Part shown: positions 1 through 12,153 of the stretch, one piece after another
Position numbering within the stretch: the first letter of the stretch is position 1
Layout of the letters: the number at the start of each line of letters is the position of its first letter
DNA from: Ettlia oleoabundans
Taxonomy: Eukaryota; Chlorophyta; Chlorophyceae; Chlamydomonadales
Direction: 5' to 3'
NCBI GenBank assembly: GCA_019693395.1
Contig: JAAMXP010001735.1
Coordinates: forward strand, 1 to 30,216
DNA length: 30,216 nt
Position numbers and translations under genes: made by a program
The notes under the pieces: generated by a model
Seen by the model: only the letters and a program-made list of their open reading frames with translations
Database searches by the model: none
Told to the model about the DNA's origin: nothing

Positions 1-1170
1 CCCACCCACCCCAAAAAACACAACGCTACCTGTTGCTTGGTAAACAGTAGATGGACGTAAAGCCTGCCACTCTAATCCCCCAACAGCCACCTGCTTTCCC
101 TACTGTGCTGAATGGTGTTGACTCACAAGAACACAATGGGCTTGCCACGGGCCCTGGTGTCCTCAAACAGCTGGCCGTCAGCATACGCCTTGAAGTCCAC
201 CACAACAATGTAGCCTGCACTTTTAGGGCATAGACGGCGGCATTCAAGCCCCGATGGGAAACCTTGAACTGGTTGCATGGCCCAATCAGCCAGATCAGAC
301 CCATTGAGTGGGGCAAATTGGCACATACGTGCAGTGGCATACGTCAAGCACGGCCCATGCACATGCAATCGGATGCTGGCTGCCAGGCATGTGAACAGCC
401 GACTATGGTATGTCACATCCCAAACCACATTCCTGCAATGCACCTGGCAACGGCGGCGAGCCACCGCCTATCTTGAGGTCTGTGTAGCGAAGCCCTTCAG
501 GAGCAACCACCTCTTTGGCATCTGCCACCTCCCGCGTGTTAGCCTCCTCGCTGGCCACCTCCAGCCGTGTTTTAATCTGCTCTCCAATCACTCCAAAGGC
601 CAGGAACCCCACCCATGCCAGCCCTCCCGCCAGCCCAAACCGCCGCGTGAGCGTCGTGGCAATCATGTCTGTGGATTCTGCCGCCCGCCGCCGCCGCCCC
701 GCTTCTCCGCTGCTGGCCTGTTCGACGGAACGTAGCGCATCACGGACTGAGCTGCTGCTGGTAGCTGGAGAAGCCTTGGATGCCTCTGGTGATGAAGATT
801 CAGTTGTCTCCGTAGTAGCGGCGGCTCCCTTTTCTGGTGTCTGCCCCTCCGCCCTGCACACCGTGCGACCTGCACATTGTGTGGGGGTATTGCAGTCAGT
901 TCATTAACTGGCTGCACTGTCTCACCGCTCCTGGGTTGTCCTTGCACGGTCAAAACGGTCCTTCAGTCGGCCGGCGGCGGCCGCCAGCCTTGCCGCACTC
1001 CTGCTGACATCAAGTGCCAGGCTCTGAATGACTGCGTGCTTGCACACACCTCTGATCGGGCGGCCATGTCGTGCGGCTGCTCCTACAGCTGCAGGCTGGA
1101 AGGGCCGAGGCCTGCACAGCCGGCGCGGCTCCGCCAGAGCCGGCGCTGCACCAGCTGCCGCGGTGGACAT
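1..1170 (-). CDS. FKBP-type peptidyl-prolyl cis-trans isomerase, plastid-targeted, FKBP17-like (partial)
   Basis: FKBPs isomerise Xaa-Pro bonds; this one probably acts in the chloroplast. Exons that join in phase are 1170-1050, 869-444 and 214-127; the 3' part lies past the left edge or in 1-126, where I could not place an exon. Residues 1-45 are rich in Ala/Arg and end in RTVCRA, like a transit peptide cleavage region. A Ser/Glu/Ala linker follows, then a twin Arg (116-117) before a hydrophobic stretch (about 118-136), then EQIKTRLEV, EANTREV and GLRYTDLKIGGG, the pre-domain pattern I associate with plant FKBP17 proteins. Exon 3 opens the catalytic domain with VVVDFKAYADGQLFEDT. The start is inferred: the ATG at 1170 gives a transit-like exon whose phase (one base) fits the acceptor at 870. 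FKBP is secure; the FKBP17 subgroup and lumen location are inference. Confidence 0.8.
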
Positions 1171-1415
1171 GCTGGTAAATTGGCGGACGAATGTAGCCAA
1201 ATTGGCAGGTGGCGTAACGGGGGATGTGTCATCCGAGCTGGAGCTGGCTGGAGGGCGCGAACATGCCGGCAACCAAGCAGCTGGCGGCAAGTGGGTTTGC
1301 GCAGTTGCAGCACAAGTAGTCCAGAATGGCGCTCACCATGTGTACCAGTTGCACTTCAGTTTTGACTTCTGGCGGCAGCTGGTTTGTGCCGGCCGGCCTT
1401 TGAAGCCTCCCCGCA
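1171..1415. promoter_or_regulatory. Inferred divergent promoter between the FKBP and coiled-coil genes
   Basis: About 245 bases separate the inferred FKBP start (minus strand) from the proposed start of the coiled-coil gene (plus strand), so both 5' UTRs and both promoters should lie here. I see no TATA box or other clear element. Both strands are partly open (for example minus 922-1290), so the FKBP coding region could start further upstream. Confidence 0.35.
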
Positions 1416-4400
1416 ATGCCCCTGTCAGCTTGCACCTCCGAAACAAGCGTCAGCTCGCTGTTGGACGACGATCGCTCGCCGCGGAGGAATGGGTTAGACG
1501 TGGGCTGCTGGGCCGCCGGAGACTCGGCCCAGGCAGCCGCAGCCTACGCAGAGCCAGGCCAGAGCCACCGTAGTCCCACGGACAGCGATGCCGACAGCCT
1601 GCACAGCCCCAGCGTTCTCCAACTGCGGCTGGAGGTGGCGACGGGCCAGCTGGTGCGTGGCCCGCCTGCTCCTGCTGCCGGTGTTGCTTTCATGTACAAG
1701 CCGTACTGTAGCAGGCTTCCTGTTAAGTCATGTTCAAGCTTCGTTTGGAACGTTGGTACTGCAGACTGAGCAAAAGACACGCATTCGTGGCTTGGAAACG
1801 CAAGTGCGGGATCTGCAGGCACGGCTGAGTGCCGCAGAGAGCAAGGATGGCAGCACCCAGCTGTCCCAGGTTTGCACCTCTAGCCTTACCATCACACTCA
1901 TAGCAGTTGAATAGACATGTTCTGGTGCTGCCGCAACATTTTTGCTGCTGCATGAACCGCCTGTTTGTGGTTTGGCAGGTGCTAGCCAGCCCAACACGCA
2001 CAGTTACTTCCTGGCCTCTGAGTTGAATCCTTGGGTTGGCCCCTGCCGCTGTCTCCTCCAACAGACAGTGCTGGTGCAGCGCGTGCAAGAGCTGGAGGCG
2101 GCGCTTGCAGCCAGCAAACAGGTTGAGCAGGAGCGGGCGGCACAGCTGGCACGGCTTGAGGGCAGGGCTGCTGTGGCCGAGGGCTCCCTCAAGGCCACAG
2201 AGCAGCAGCTGGGGCAGGGGCTGGCAGAGCTTCAGGCTCAGCATGCCGCAGCGCTCACAGCGCAGCGGGAGCAGCACGTGCGTGAGCTGGGTGCTGAGCG
2301 GGAACGTCATGAGGCGGCGGCCGCCTCTGCCAAAACTGCCTGGGAGGCACGGCTTAACGAGCTCTCCAGCAGTAAAGCGAGTTTGGAGGCAACTGTGCGG
2401 CGGGAGCAGCGGCGTGTGCGAGAGCTGCAGGCGCAGCTAGATAAGGAGGGCAGCAAGCAGGAAGCTGTACGGGAGTTGATGAGGCACTCAGAAGCCCTGC
2501 AGGCGCAAGTGGATCGCCTGCAGTCAGCGGCACATGAGGAGCGACGTCGTGCTGTGAAGGCAGCACAAGCGGCCGAAGCGGCAGTGCAGCAGGAGCGGCA
2601 GCTGGCTGATATGGCGGCACAGGAGGCGCAGCAGAAGGTGCAGGTGGGCACTTTCTTTTTGTGCTTATCTGTAACCCAGTTCGACGCTAGAATATCAAAC
2701 CGCACGTGTGGCTGGCACCCACCTACCTTGCCTGTTGTTGTCATTAGGAAGCGACTCGAGAGCATGACAAGGCACTGCGGCAGGCAAGGGCCAAGCAGCA
2801 GCGTGCCGAGTCCGAGCTTCGCGCTGCTAAGCAGCAGGCAGTGCAGCAAGCAGGGCGCATGCAGGAGCTGGAGGCCCTCAATGCTAAGAAGGACCTGCAG
2901 CTGGATGCCGCCGTGCAGCAGGTGGGTGCTTGCTCCTGGTGGTGCAGGTGTGTATTTTGTTGGGTTTACGGTAGTGCGATATAGCTGCACAACATGCGTT
3001 TACGCCAGACTGCAACCACGTTGCGGATTTTGTGAAGCTTTCAATCAAGTGGTCAAATGCATCCAATGTTTATAAGCTTCCAAATGCCATCACGCTGTGG
3101 TGTGCTGTGCCTGCTGCATGGACAGCCGGTGCAGCATTTGCGTTGAAGCATTGCGGCTACTTGCTCAACCAACCCACTTGCCCAACTTGCAGGTGTCCTT
3201 GATGCAGCATGAACTGGAGGCACTCCGACAGGGGCTGTCGGGCAGGCAGGCTGCTGCTCTGGAGGCAGCTCGCAGCGAGTATGCCACTGCTCTTGCCAAC
3301 TGCCATGCTGAGCTGGAAGCAGCCAAGGCACGGTTGAGTGAGGAGGCTCTAGCAGCAGGACGGCAGCTGCAGGCCCTGGCCAGCATCCTGCGGATACTGG
3401 GGGTGCATGCTGGCGAGGAGGAGGCAGCTTCTGCCGCCTCTGCTTCGCAGCTGCTGGCTGGAGCCGGCTCTAGGGGCCCCAGCAACCCTGTTGCCGGCGA
3501 CGCACATGCAGCACATCTGGCGGTGGCAGCCGCACCCGATCCTGACAAGGTTGTTGCGTTTGTGGAGGCTGTTAGCAGCAGCATGCTGGATCTACAGCAG
3601 CAGTGGGAGCTGGAGAAAGCGGAGATGGCAGCGGCCTTGGAGGCGGCAGAGGCGGTGCACGGGCAGCTGGGCGAGCTTTTGGAGCGAGAGCGGCAGGAGA
3701 ATCGTGGCATGGCGGGAGAGGGTGCTGAGATGGCGGTGACGCTGCGTGGGATGCAGGCTGAGTTGCAAGCGGCTCGAGAGCAGCTACAAGAGGTGAGCGA
3801 ACCTTGCTGAGCATAAAGAAAAAGACTTGGGGTGGTAAAGCGTAAATAACATCCTGAGGAGTATGCGGATTCGCATTGCTGGCATTAAGCACTGGTTGCT
3901 CCTATGCTTGACTGGCGGTACCCTTCCTGCTGCATTGCAATTGAGCCTGAGGGTTGAAGGGATGCTTTTGTTGTTCTGTGGCCTGGCATTGTTTGCAGCT
4001 TGATGCCGCGAAGACAGCACGGGCCGCAGTCGATGCAGCTTTGGAGGCGTGCCGCTGCGAACTTTCAACGACTGTAGCCAAGGCGGCTGCAGCTGCTGAC
4101 GACGCCGCCAAGTGGCAAGGCACTGCCGCTGCTCTGGAGGCCCGCTTGGAGCAGCTGAGTGCCACTACTGAAGCCGCCCAGCGTGAGGCTCAGGCAGCCA
4201 AGGAGGAGCTTGAGGCCAAGGAGGGGCGCATCGCAGAGATGAGGTGAATTGGGTGGAGCTCATTCCTACAGTGTGATGGCTGCGTTGGCAAGATCGAAGC
4301 GTTCAAATATATACACCTTAAGGCACATTCTTGCTGCCATTGTGCTGCGTTCCTTGCTGCTTTTTATTATCACACACAATGTTCTTTCTTCCTGACCTGA

Positions 4401-7400
4401 TGTCTGCAGAAGCGCCATGGCCGCCGCCATGGCGGAGCGCAGCAGCTCCGTGGCCGGTATGAGCAGCACGCTGGCCCAGGTGCAGGCAGCTCTGGCTCAA
4501 ACCTGTCAACCCGCCCGGCAGCACCTGCAGGCCGTGCTGGCGGTGCTGGCGGAAGAGAGGGAGCCGAAAACAGCGACTCTTGCTGCAGAGCTGCAGCAAG
4601 TCGCAGAGCTGCTGCACGGCTTGCCACCTGTGGAAAGTGCGTTTGCTGCGTGCGTCGGCACGCTGGGTCGCATTGTGGAGCAGCTGGCAGCAGGGTACTC
4701 GCATGTGGCTGCGATGACGCAAGAGCAGGAGAAGGTGGGTGGGTAAGCTGTCAGACTGTCCTGACCTGTAAATGTGTGCGGCGTTTCCGTGCGTGGCAGA
4801 TCAGCTGAGGTAACTCCATATACACTGCAGCACTGCTTCTAGTAGCCCTATATCATGCTTGGCTTCGCAAGTCTACAATGCATGTATGATTGCCTGTCTG
4901 CTGTGTTTGCTGCAGGTGCATCACATCCTGTCGTCCGTCAATGCACAGCTGCAGGCTGCCGCAGAGGCGCACCCCAGCCGCCTGCAAGCGGGTGCTGCTC
5001 CGGGCAAGGGAGGTCCTGCATCACCCGGCAACGCCAGCTCAGCTGCAACAGCTGGGAACACCACCAGTGGCTCCGGCCTGACACTTGTGGAGCTGCTGCA
5101 GCGCCTGACGGAGAGCGTGGTGGGCCTGGTGGAGGGGCTGGCTGTAGAGAAGGAGTGCCTCGAGTCGCAGATGCTGCAGGCTACTGACGAATCTGCACAG
5201 CTGCGCAACCAGGTGCTTCTGCTGCGTCCCCCTTCTGGCTCCTCTCTACTGGCTTCTCTCTGTTGTATGCTTGCTCCTTGCGACGGCTGCTTTGCTGCCG
5301 ATGTGCCCGCACGCTGCTGCCTGTCTTTCAGTGCATGTTGTTGATCAGTTTATGTCAGCTGAGTGCTATGTGTCTTGTTATTATTCCTTGCCAACTGCCT
5401 AACCATGCCGATGCCATTTTTGCCTGTTGCCACGCTCTGCTTGCAGCTCCAGTCCATGCAGGCGGTGCTCGCCTCTCTGCAGAGCCATACAGCACTGGAG
5501 CATCAGGAGGCGCTGTTTGCTCTGGAGCAGGCGCGACTCAGGCTGTCAGAGCTGCAGCAGGAGAACGATGAGCTAGCGCAGCGTGCACAGCAGGCGCAGC
5601 AGACCGCCGAAGCGGTCCGTGCTTCCGCCACGCGTGAGTGGACGAGCATGAAGGACGAGCTCTCCGGCCTTGTGGAACAAGCCGAGCAGGCGCAGCTCAG
5701 TGCGGATGCAGCCTGCCAGCGCCAGCGTGAGGAGTATGAAGACCGGCTGGCACGAGCTGCGCAGCAGGCGGCTGAAGCGGCTGCGGGGCGTGCCGCTGCT
5801 GAGGCAGGTGCTGAGCGGCTGAAGCGGGAGTTGTGTGATGTGCGGCGAGGGCTGGCGGCAGCGGAAGAGCAGGTGGCTGCCAAGGAGGAGGCGCTTCGGA
5901 GCGGCCTACAGGCCAGCCGTGCGGAAGTGCAAGAGCTTGAGGAGAAGGTCACGCAGCTGCAGAGGCAGCTGGCCAACCGGGCCCGCAAGGGCGGCATCAA
6001 TGCTGCACCCGCTAAGAAAGCGGCAGCCGCCAGCTGTGCTGTGGGGGCGCTGAAGCGAGAAAACCAGCGGCTGAAGGATCAAGTGGAGGGCCTTCAACAG
6101 CAGGTGGGTGTCTGTTACCTGTCGGTTGCTTGGTTTCAGCAGCTGGACAGGGTAAACTGCCCTGGTTCACACAACCATTTGGCGACCTCTTTGCCTGCCT
6201 GTGCTGGTACTTCGTGCTCACCCTGTACCTGTTCTTACTGCAAGCCCTTGATGGTCATTTGTCTGCAGGTGCATGTGCTTGAGGAAAGAGTGCGGCACAG
6301 CAGTCAGCAGCTGAGGCAGGCCCGGGACCTGGCTGATGTGGCACAGCGCAGCATAGCAGATGCAGGTGCGGGTTGGGTTGATTCACTGGTGGCAACATGA
6401 CTGGACAGGTCGGGCTGTAACACAGTGCGCGTACAGCTATGCGAACATTAAACTGCCAATATCAAAATTTTCGATTCTCCATATAAAAAAGGTTGTTGGT
6501 GATCCAGCAATCCTCTGCAGCCAGCCACAAATGCCCGGCTCTTCTTAAGTTGTCTCCCTGATTGAACCCTGCAGAGGGGCGGGCCACCCGGGCAGAGGGG
6601 CTTCTGCGCAAGGTGGATGAACGTAAGGCGGCGGCAGAGGTGGAGCGCAAGCGGGCAACCGAGGCGGCAGGCCTCCTTGAGCAGCAGGCTCGTGTTAAGG
6701 CAGCTAGCTGGCTTTATGTTGTGGTGCCGATCAGCAGCTGCAAGCCTAGGACATTGTGAGGGGCTTGCCATAACTCCTCCCGTCCTATCAGCTATGGTGC
6801 AAATGTTGTCTGGCTGTGCAATGGTTGGATCTGTGCAGGTGCTGGAGCTGCAGTCTCGGTTGGAAGCGGCGCAGCACAGGGAGCGGTCGGCGCAGGGGGA
6901 GGCAGAACGCCTGAGGTGTGGGTCTGCTGGAGGCAGCTTGTTCGTGCGGTGCACAATTGAACATGCTTTGTCTGGCTGGGACACCGCCCATTCTGCTGGC
7001 AGACTGCTCATGGGCCTGTGCTACGCATTAATACGCTGTCTGCCGAGCTTGTCCGTTCTTTGCCGCATCTGTATGGTGCTTTTCCCATGCCACAAGCCTT
7101 CAACACCATCTTTGAGGGCTGCCTATGCCACAGCTGTTGCCATTTACTGCACAATGGTTGATCCATGTGTGTTCTTCTTTATGCCGCAGAGCCGCCTTCA
7201 GCAAGCGGGAAGCCGACCGAGCACACCTCAGCGGCGCCTTGAGCCAGCTGGAGGTGGCGGAAGCGGCTCTGCGTGACTCACAGGGCACAGCAACCCGCCT
7301 GCTGCAGGTACTAAAAAAAAAAGGCTTTAACCCCCGCTGTTAAGCTTGGATTGCTTAGCAGCGCCCCAAATCTTGTTTTTAGAGGGTTGAATGCGTTTTG

Positions 7401-10400
7401 AAGGTTGATTGCTTTTTTAAGAGGAGCATTCAACCCTATGAGAACTGCTTGAGCAAATGGGAATGGACTTGTTAGCCCCAGCTGCGTGTGGCCTCTTGCA
7501 GGACTGCACTAACCTTCAACGAGAGAACCGGCGGCTGAGCGAGGAGGATCGGCAGCTTACGCTGCAGCTGCAAGGCGAGTGATTGGTGGTGCTGCTTGCC
7601 GTGGCTTATGATGGCCGGGTTTTCATGTGAACTTCAAGACCTGACATGTCACAGGATCCTTTGTGGCTGCGGCATGCAAGCCTTGCGCCTATCTGATAGC
7701 AAACAAAGCCTCAAAGACCAAAACACATCCCGCCAGTGATCCCACTGTCCGCACTGCAGAGGCGCGGCAGGAGGCGGCTGCTGCTGCTGATCAGGTGCAA
7801 GATCTGCAGGCCACCCTTGACAGCGTCATTACCGAGCTTGATATAGCTCGCTCCCTGCTCGCGAATCAGCGACACCAAGAGCTGCAGCAGCTTGAGGCTG
7901 CTGTTGACGGCACCAGGCGGCAGCATGTTGGCTTCAGTGGCAGAGGTGGCGAGGGCGCTTTCTTTCAGCGCATCGTGGCCTACCCTGTGCGGGTGGATAG
8001 CTTGCGGTTTGACCCAAAGGTAGGTGTGGGCTATGTGATGTGTGTTCGTCGCCCTGCTGTTATCGCTCATTGTAAGCATTGGTGGCAGAAGAAACGTTGG
8101 CGGGCAGGCAGGCGGGCCAAGCACCAGCCTGAAAGGAAGGCGGGCAGGCCGGCCAAATTTGGGAATCTCTGTGTAACACTGCCGCTTGCCGCCTTGCAGG
8201 CTGACCCTGGAGAGGGCTCAGTGCTGGATCAGGCTATAGGTGGAGTACTAGGGGCCCGTGACACAAACGCCCGCGATCAGCATAGCAACGATGTTGGCAA
8301 GGGTGCCGGCGACTGCGGCGAGCAGCAGCAATTCACGCCTGGTGCATCTGCTTCTGCCTGGGAGGACGGCGGTCACGTTGGGGTGGTAGGGGCAGCACCC
8401 TCCCGTCAATCGCCACTCACGCAGGAGTGGTCCTTGCGGACGCAGACACCCGGCACGCCTGCTGCGCTGCGCCTGGGGGTCACCCCGGCAGCAGCACGCA
8501 TGGCGGATGACCCAAGCAGCAGGGGCGTGACCCCAGAATCAATGCAGTGGCCCCTAGCGGAGGAGGGAGCAAAGGCGGAGGGGTCAGTAGCGCAGCACCC
8601 AGTCAGCAATCAGCAGGAGCAGCAGCAGCAGCAGCACCTCGAAAATCCATCTGCTGCTGGCAGCGCACAGGTTGCACTCCAACCCAGCCAGCCGGGTGGC
8701 GGACAGCTGCTGGGTGCGTCGGCATCACGGCCTAACTCTGCCGCCTCTCTGGCAGGAGGAGCAACAGGGGCTGTTGACGTGAGTGATGTGCGGCGGCTTG
8801 TCAACACGGTTGAGAGCCTGCAGCGACAGCTGGCTGTGAAGAACGATCGCATCAAACAGCTGAGAGCCGCGCTCCAGCAAGCCAGTGCTGCAGGCGCCTC
8901 TTTCACCCCCGCCAGCAGCCGGCCAGGGTCGGCAGCTGGCGGGACTGCCGGCAGCAGGGAGGCGTTTGTGCTGGAGCAGAAATTGCAGGCAGCGGAGCAG
9001 CAGGTTGAGAGCTTGCGTGCGCTGACTACCAACCTTGAACGCCAGCTCAGCGACGCACAGCATGCTCAGCATGCTCAGCAGCAGGTGCAGGCCCAGCTGG
9101 CGGGCATCTCCCGCCGACTATCTGCGCTGCTGGCTGGCGGCGAGGGCAGTAGGACGGACGGCAGCCTACGTCCTGGCAGTGCCCAAGGCAGCCTACCAGC
9201 CACCAGCGGCGACGCTGCCGGGGTGCTGCGTCTGCAGGCCAGTCATGTGGAGCAGGTGGCGGGGCAGGTGGCAGAAGAGCTTGAGGCCAGCAGGCGGGAG
9301 GCGGCCGCCGCTCAGAAGCAGAGCAGCAGCCTCACCCTGCAACTGGCGAGCCGCAACGCGCTGGTGGACGCCCTCCAGACCCAGCTGCGCACGCTTTCTT
9401 CCAGCGGCACAGGAAGCGGTAGCGGCGGCAGCAGGTCAGCCCAGCACGACGCTCTTCTGCAACTGCCGCCTGCCACAACAGCTTATCCTGGGGAGGCTGC
9501 AGCATCTGCCGCCGATGCGCTGGGCAGCTTGGATCGCATTGTGGCGTTCTGGCGGCAGGCGTGTGCCACCAAAGACAGCCAGCTGCAGCAAATGCGCTTC
9601 GAGCTTGATCAGGTGGGTGCCAAAACAAAAGCCTGCGACTGCCCGTGCTTTCTGCAAGCTTTTGTATGCAAAGCCTTGCTGTGCCATCGCCGACTAGGCC
9701 TGCTGCGTGTGCTCCTCATATTGCCAGTCTTCGGAAACGCCTGCTCTGCCTGCCATGCTTGTCATGCCCAGCTTCCTACAACTATTAGCAGACAAGGGCT
9801 AAGCTTGAGTCGCAGAAATGCTGCGCTTTGCAACGCTTATGCGATGCTTTTTGCTGTGCTTTGTGTTGCTTTACAGGCCCAGGATGCGTTGAGCCGTGCT
9901 GAGATAGAGCTGGAGGCAATCACCTCCACAGCTCAGGCACTGCAAGAGCAGCAGCAGCAGGGCAACGCTGTCATGGAAGAGCTGCAGCAGCAGCTGACGG
10001 CAGCGGAGCAGCATGCAGTGGCAGTGCAGGCAGACGAGCAGGCTCTGGCTGTGAGATGCACGGAGCTGGAAGCAGCGCTGATGGAGGCTAGGGACGCAGA
10101 GCAGGCAGAGAGGGGGGGGGCCAGGGAGGCCCGGCAGGGCTGTGTCGCTGCCGAACAGCAGGTGCAAAGCCTGGAGCAGCGGCTGCACATTGCTGAGGCG
10201 CAGGTGAGGCGGTTGGCGGCGACAATGTGCCGTGCCACCGGTCGTGGGTTGGTCCGACGTTTGGCAGACACACTGAGATTGCTATTGGGCATTTCTCCAT
10301 GAGTGCATGAGTATTGCAAATATGTAATGAGCGGCACTTGTCCATATGCGCTTTTTGAGTTGCACCCGCTGGCTTGATACCTGTGAACACCATCCACCTC

Positions 10401-12153
10401 CTCCTGCAGGTGCGTGAGCTTCAACACGCGCTGCAGCTGGAGCAGCTGTCACACTCAGACGGCGATGCCCTGAGGCAGCAGGTGGCGGCACTGAAAGCTG
10501 ACGTGGCGACAGCTCGGGAAGAAAGCGCGGCGGCTGAGCAGCAGGTCGCCGACTTGCAGCAGCGGTTGCGGCAGCAGGAGGCCGCCACTCAGGCTGCGGC
10601 TGACGGCAGCTCTTCTCAGCTCGCTTCCAGGCTAGATGCGGCCCGCCAAGCGGAGCAGCAGCTTCTGCGGCAGGTGCAGGATTTGAAGGCCGGGCTGGCT
10701 GCGGCGGAGAGGCAGGCGGAGGAGGCGGGGCAGGCTGTGGCTGTGAGGGAGGTTGAAATGCAACAGCTTCAGGAGCGACTGGCGGCCGGAGAGCAGCAAC
10801 TGAGTGAGGCTCTGGAGACTGTGGGGCAGCAGAGCTCGGCGCTAGAGGACCTGCAGGCGGCCCTTGAACAGCAGCAGCGGCAGCAGCAGGCGGCGGCCCG
10901 GGCTGCGCAGGAGGAGCTAACTCGCCAGTTGCTGGCGGCACAGCAGCAGCTCAGCGTGGCCCGGCAGGAGGTGGAAGTGCTGCGGGCACAAGCAGCCAGG
11001 GCAGACGCTGAGGTGGCACGTGTGGCAGCTGAGCGGCGGCACCTTAAAGCCACAGAGGCTGCGGTACAAGAGGCGGTACAGAGGTATCAACGTGGTGTGG
11101 CGGTACTGACCTCCACTCTTCAGCAGCTGCAGGAGGCAGAGGTGGGAGGGGAGAGCACAGAGGATCGGCTGTTGGCCTCTCTGAGGGCCGGCAGCGGAAT
11201 GGGCCCCGGCAGCAGCAGTGGTGGCACCAGCGGGATGCCTGTGGAGCAGTTGGTGGACGAAATACTGCTGCAGGTGGGTGGTCGGCCGGGTGGGGTGGCT
11301 GGGCGGGGTGGCTGGGATGGCAATTAATGAAGTGGCTGGAGATGGTAACCAGGAACATGATCTGCCTTCGCACCAGTGCCGGCAGCCAAACCGTCGGCCA
11401 TGTTGCCCTGCTCCCTGCTTGCCTCCACAAGCTTGCTTCCCTGCCATTCATATACTCACTTGCCTCACTGCCCATGTGCCAATATTGCAGGTCCACCGCC
11501 GTGACTGTCAGATCTCGGCGCTGGTTGCTGAGCTGGCACACTTGGAGGCCGCCATGTCGGGCAAAGCGCGGCAGGCAGCCGAGGCGGAGGTGTGTTACCT
11601 GCTGTTCGCTAAGATGCTATGAGGCTACCCAGCATGTCCCTGTTGTGCCCGCCTGTGTACCACGCTTGCCTCCTCGTTCCCTTGCAAGAGGAACATCAAA
11701 GGGACGAACTTGTAATGTCATGACAGCTGTGTCACATTTTTAGAAACTGCATTAGCCGCCAACTCTGTAAGGCACACCTGCATGCCTCCACCACCCTCAT
11801 GCCCTAGCTTTCAGCACCCACCCATCTACGGCTAGACGCCCACCAACAACCTTGCCCGTCCCCTGCAGGCCCAGCAACAGCAGCATCAGCGCTCCCTGTC
11901 GCGCCTCAAGGAGCAGCTGCACTGGTGTGTGAAGGAAACAGAGGCCCTCAAGCGCCAGCTCAGCGACAAGGAGGCGCAACTGCAGCAGCTGCGCCTGCGC
12001 TCCAGCCTGGGAGCAGGCTCCGGCGCCGGCGCCAGCGTGGCACGCCAACTCAGCAGCGCCACGCTGGCAGGGCTTGGCAGCACAACCGGAGGTGGCGGCG
12101 GCGGAAACTACAGCAGTGGTGCAAGCTATGGCCGGCTTTCGGGCAGAAGCTAG
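1416..12153 (+). CDS. Giant coiled-coil protein, about 2,316 residues, 20 exons
   Basis: Function not recognised. Exons: 1416-1652, 1765-1869, 2065-2643, 2748-2921, 3193-3792, 3999-4243, 4410-4734, 4916-5212, 5447-6103, 6269-6365, 6575-6693, 6839-6915, 7190-7307, 7502-7574, 7760-8019, 8200-9612, 9877-10203, 10410-11273, 11491-11589, 11869-12153. They total 6,951 bases and stay in frame to a TAG. Almost every exon encodes Ala/Gln/Glu/Leu/Arg heptads typical of long parallel coiled coils. Breaks are a Gly/Ser-rich part in exon 8, a less coiled piece (FFQRIVAYPVRVDSLRFDPK) at the end of exon 15, and a long Ser/Gly/Gln-rich linker in exon 16. The tail is Gly/Ser-rich. No motor, kinase or GRIP domain was seen, so a scaffold, golgin-like, centrosomal or flagellar protein are all possible. 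ATG 1416 is the first Met after an in-frame TGA at 1401; the 5' end is the least certain part. Confidence 0.85.
7383..7437. repeat. Perfect 12-base inverted repeat in an intron of the coiled-coil gene
   Basis: AGGGTTGAATGC at 7383-7394 is matched by its exact reverse complement at 7426-7437, with a 31-base AT-richer loop that includes a T run. It lies in the intron between exons 13 and 14. It could fold as a hairpin, or be the remnant of a small inverted-repeat element. I see no target-site duplication. Confidence 0.6.

Noticed and set aside
1..126. A fourth FKBP exon near 36-80 on the minus strand
   Set aside because: Acceptors there give peptides that do not resemble the FKBP domain, so the intron more likely continues past the window edge.
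2307..2990. Long open frame on the minus strand inside the coiled-coil gene, and similar Cys/Ala/Ser-rich frames at 3165-3710, 5503-6000 and 8610-9032
   Set aside because: They are antisense shadows of exons rich in GCA/CAG/GAG codons; the plus frame is continuous over 20 exons and the minus frames lack any domain.
11869..12153. GRIP or other Golgi-targeting domain at the C-terminus of the coiled-coil protein
   Set aside because: The last exon is a short coil followed by a Gly/Ser-rich tail; no GRIP pattern is visible.
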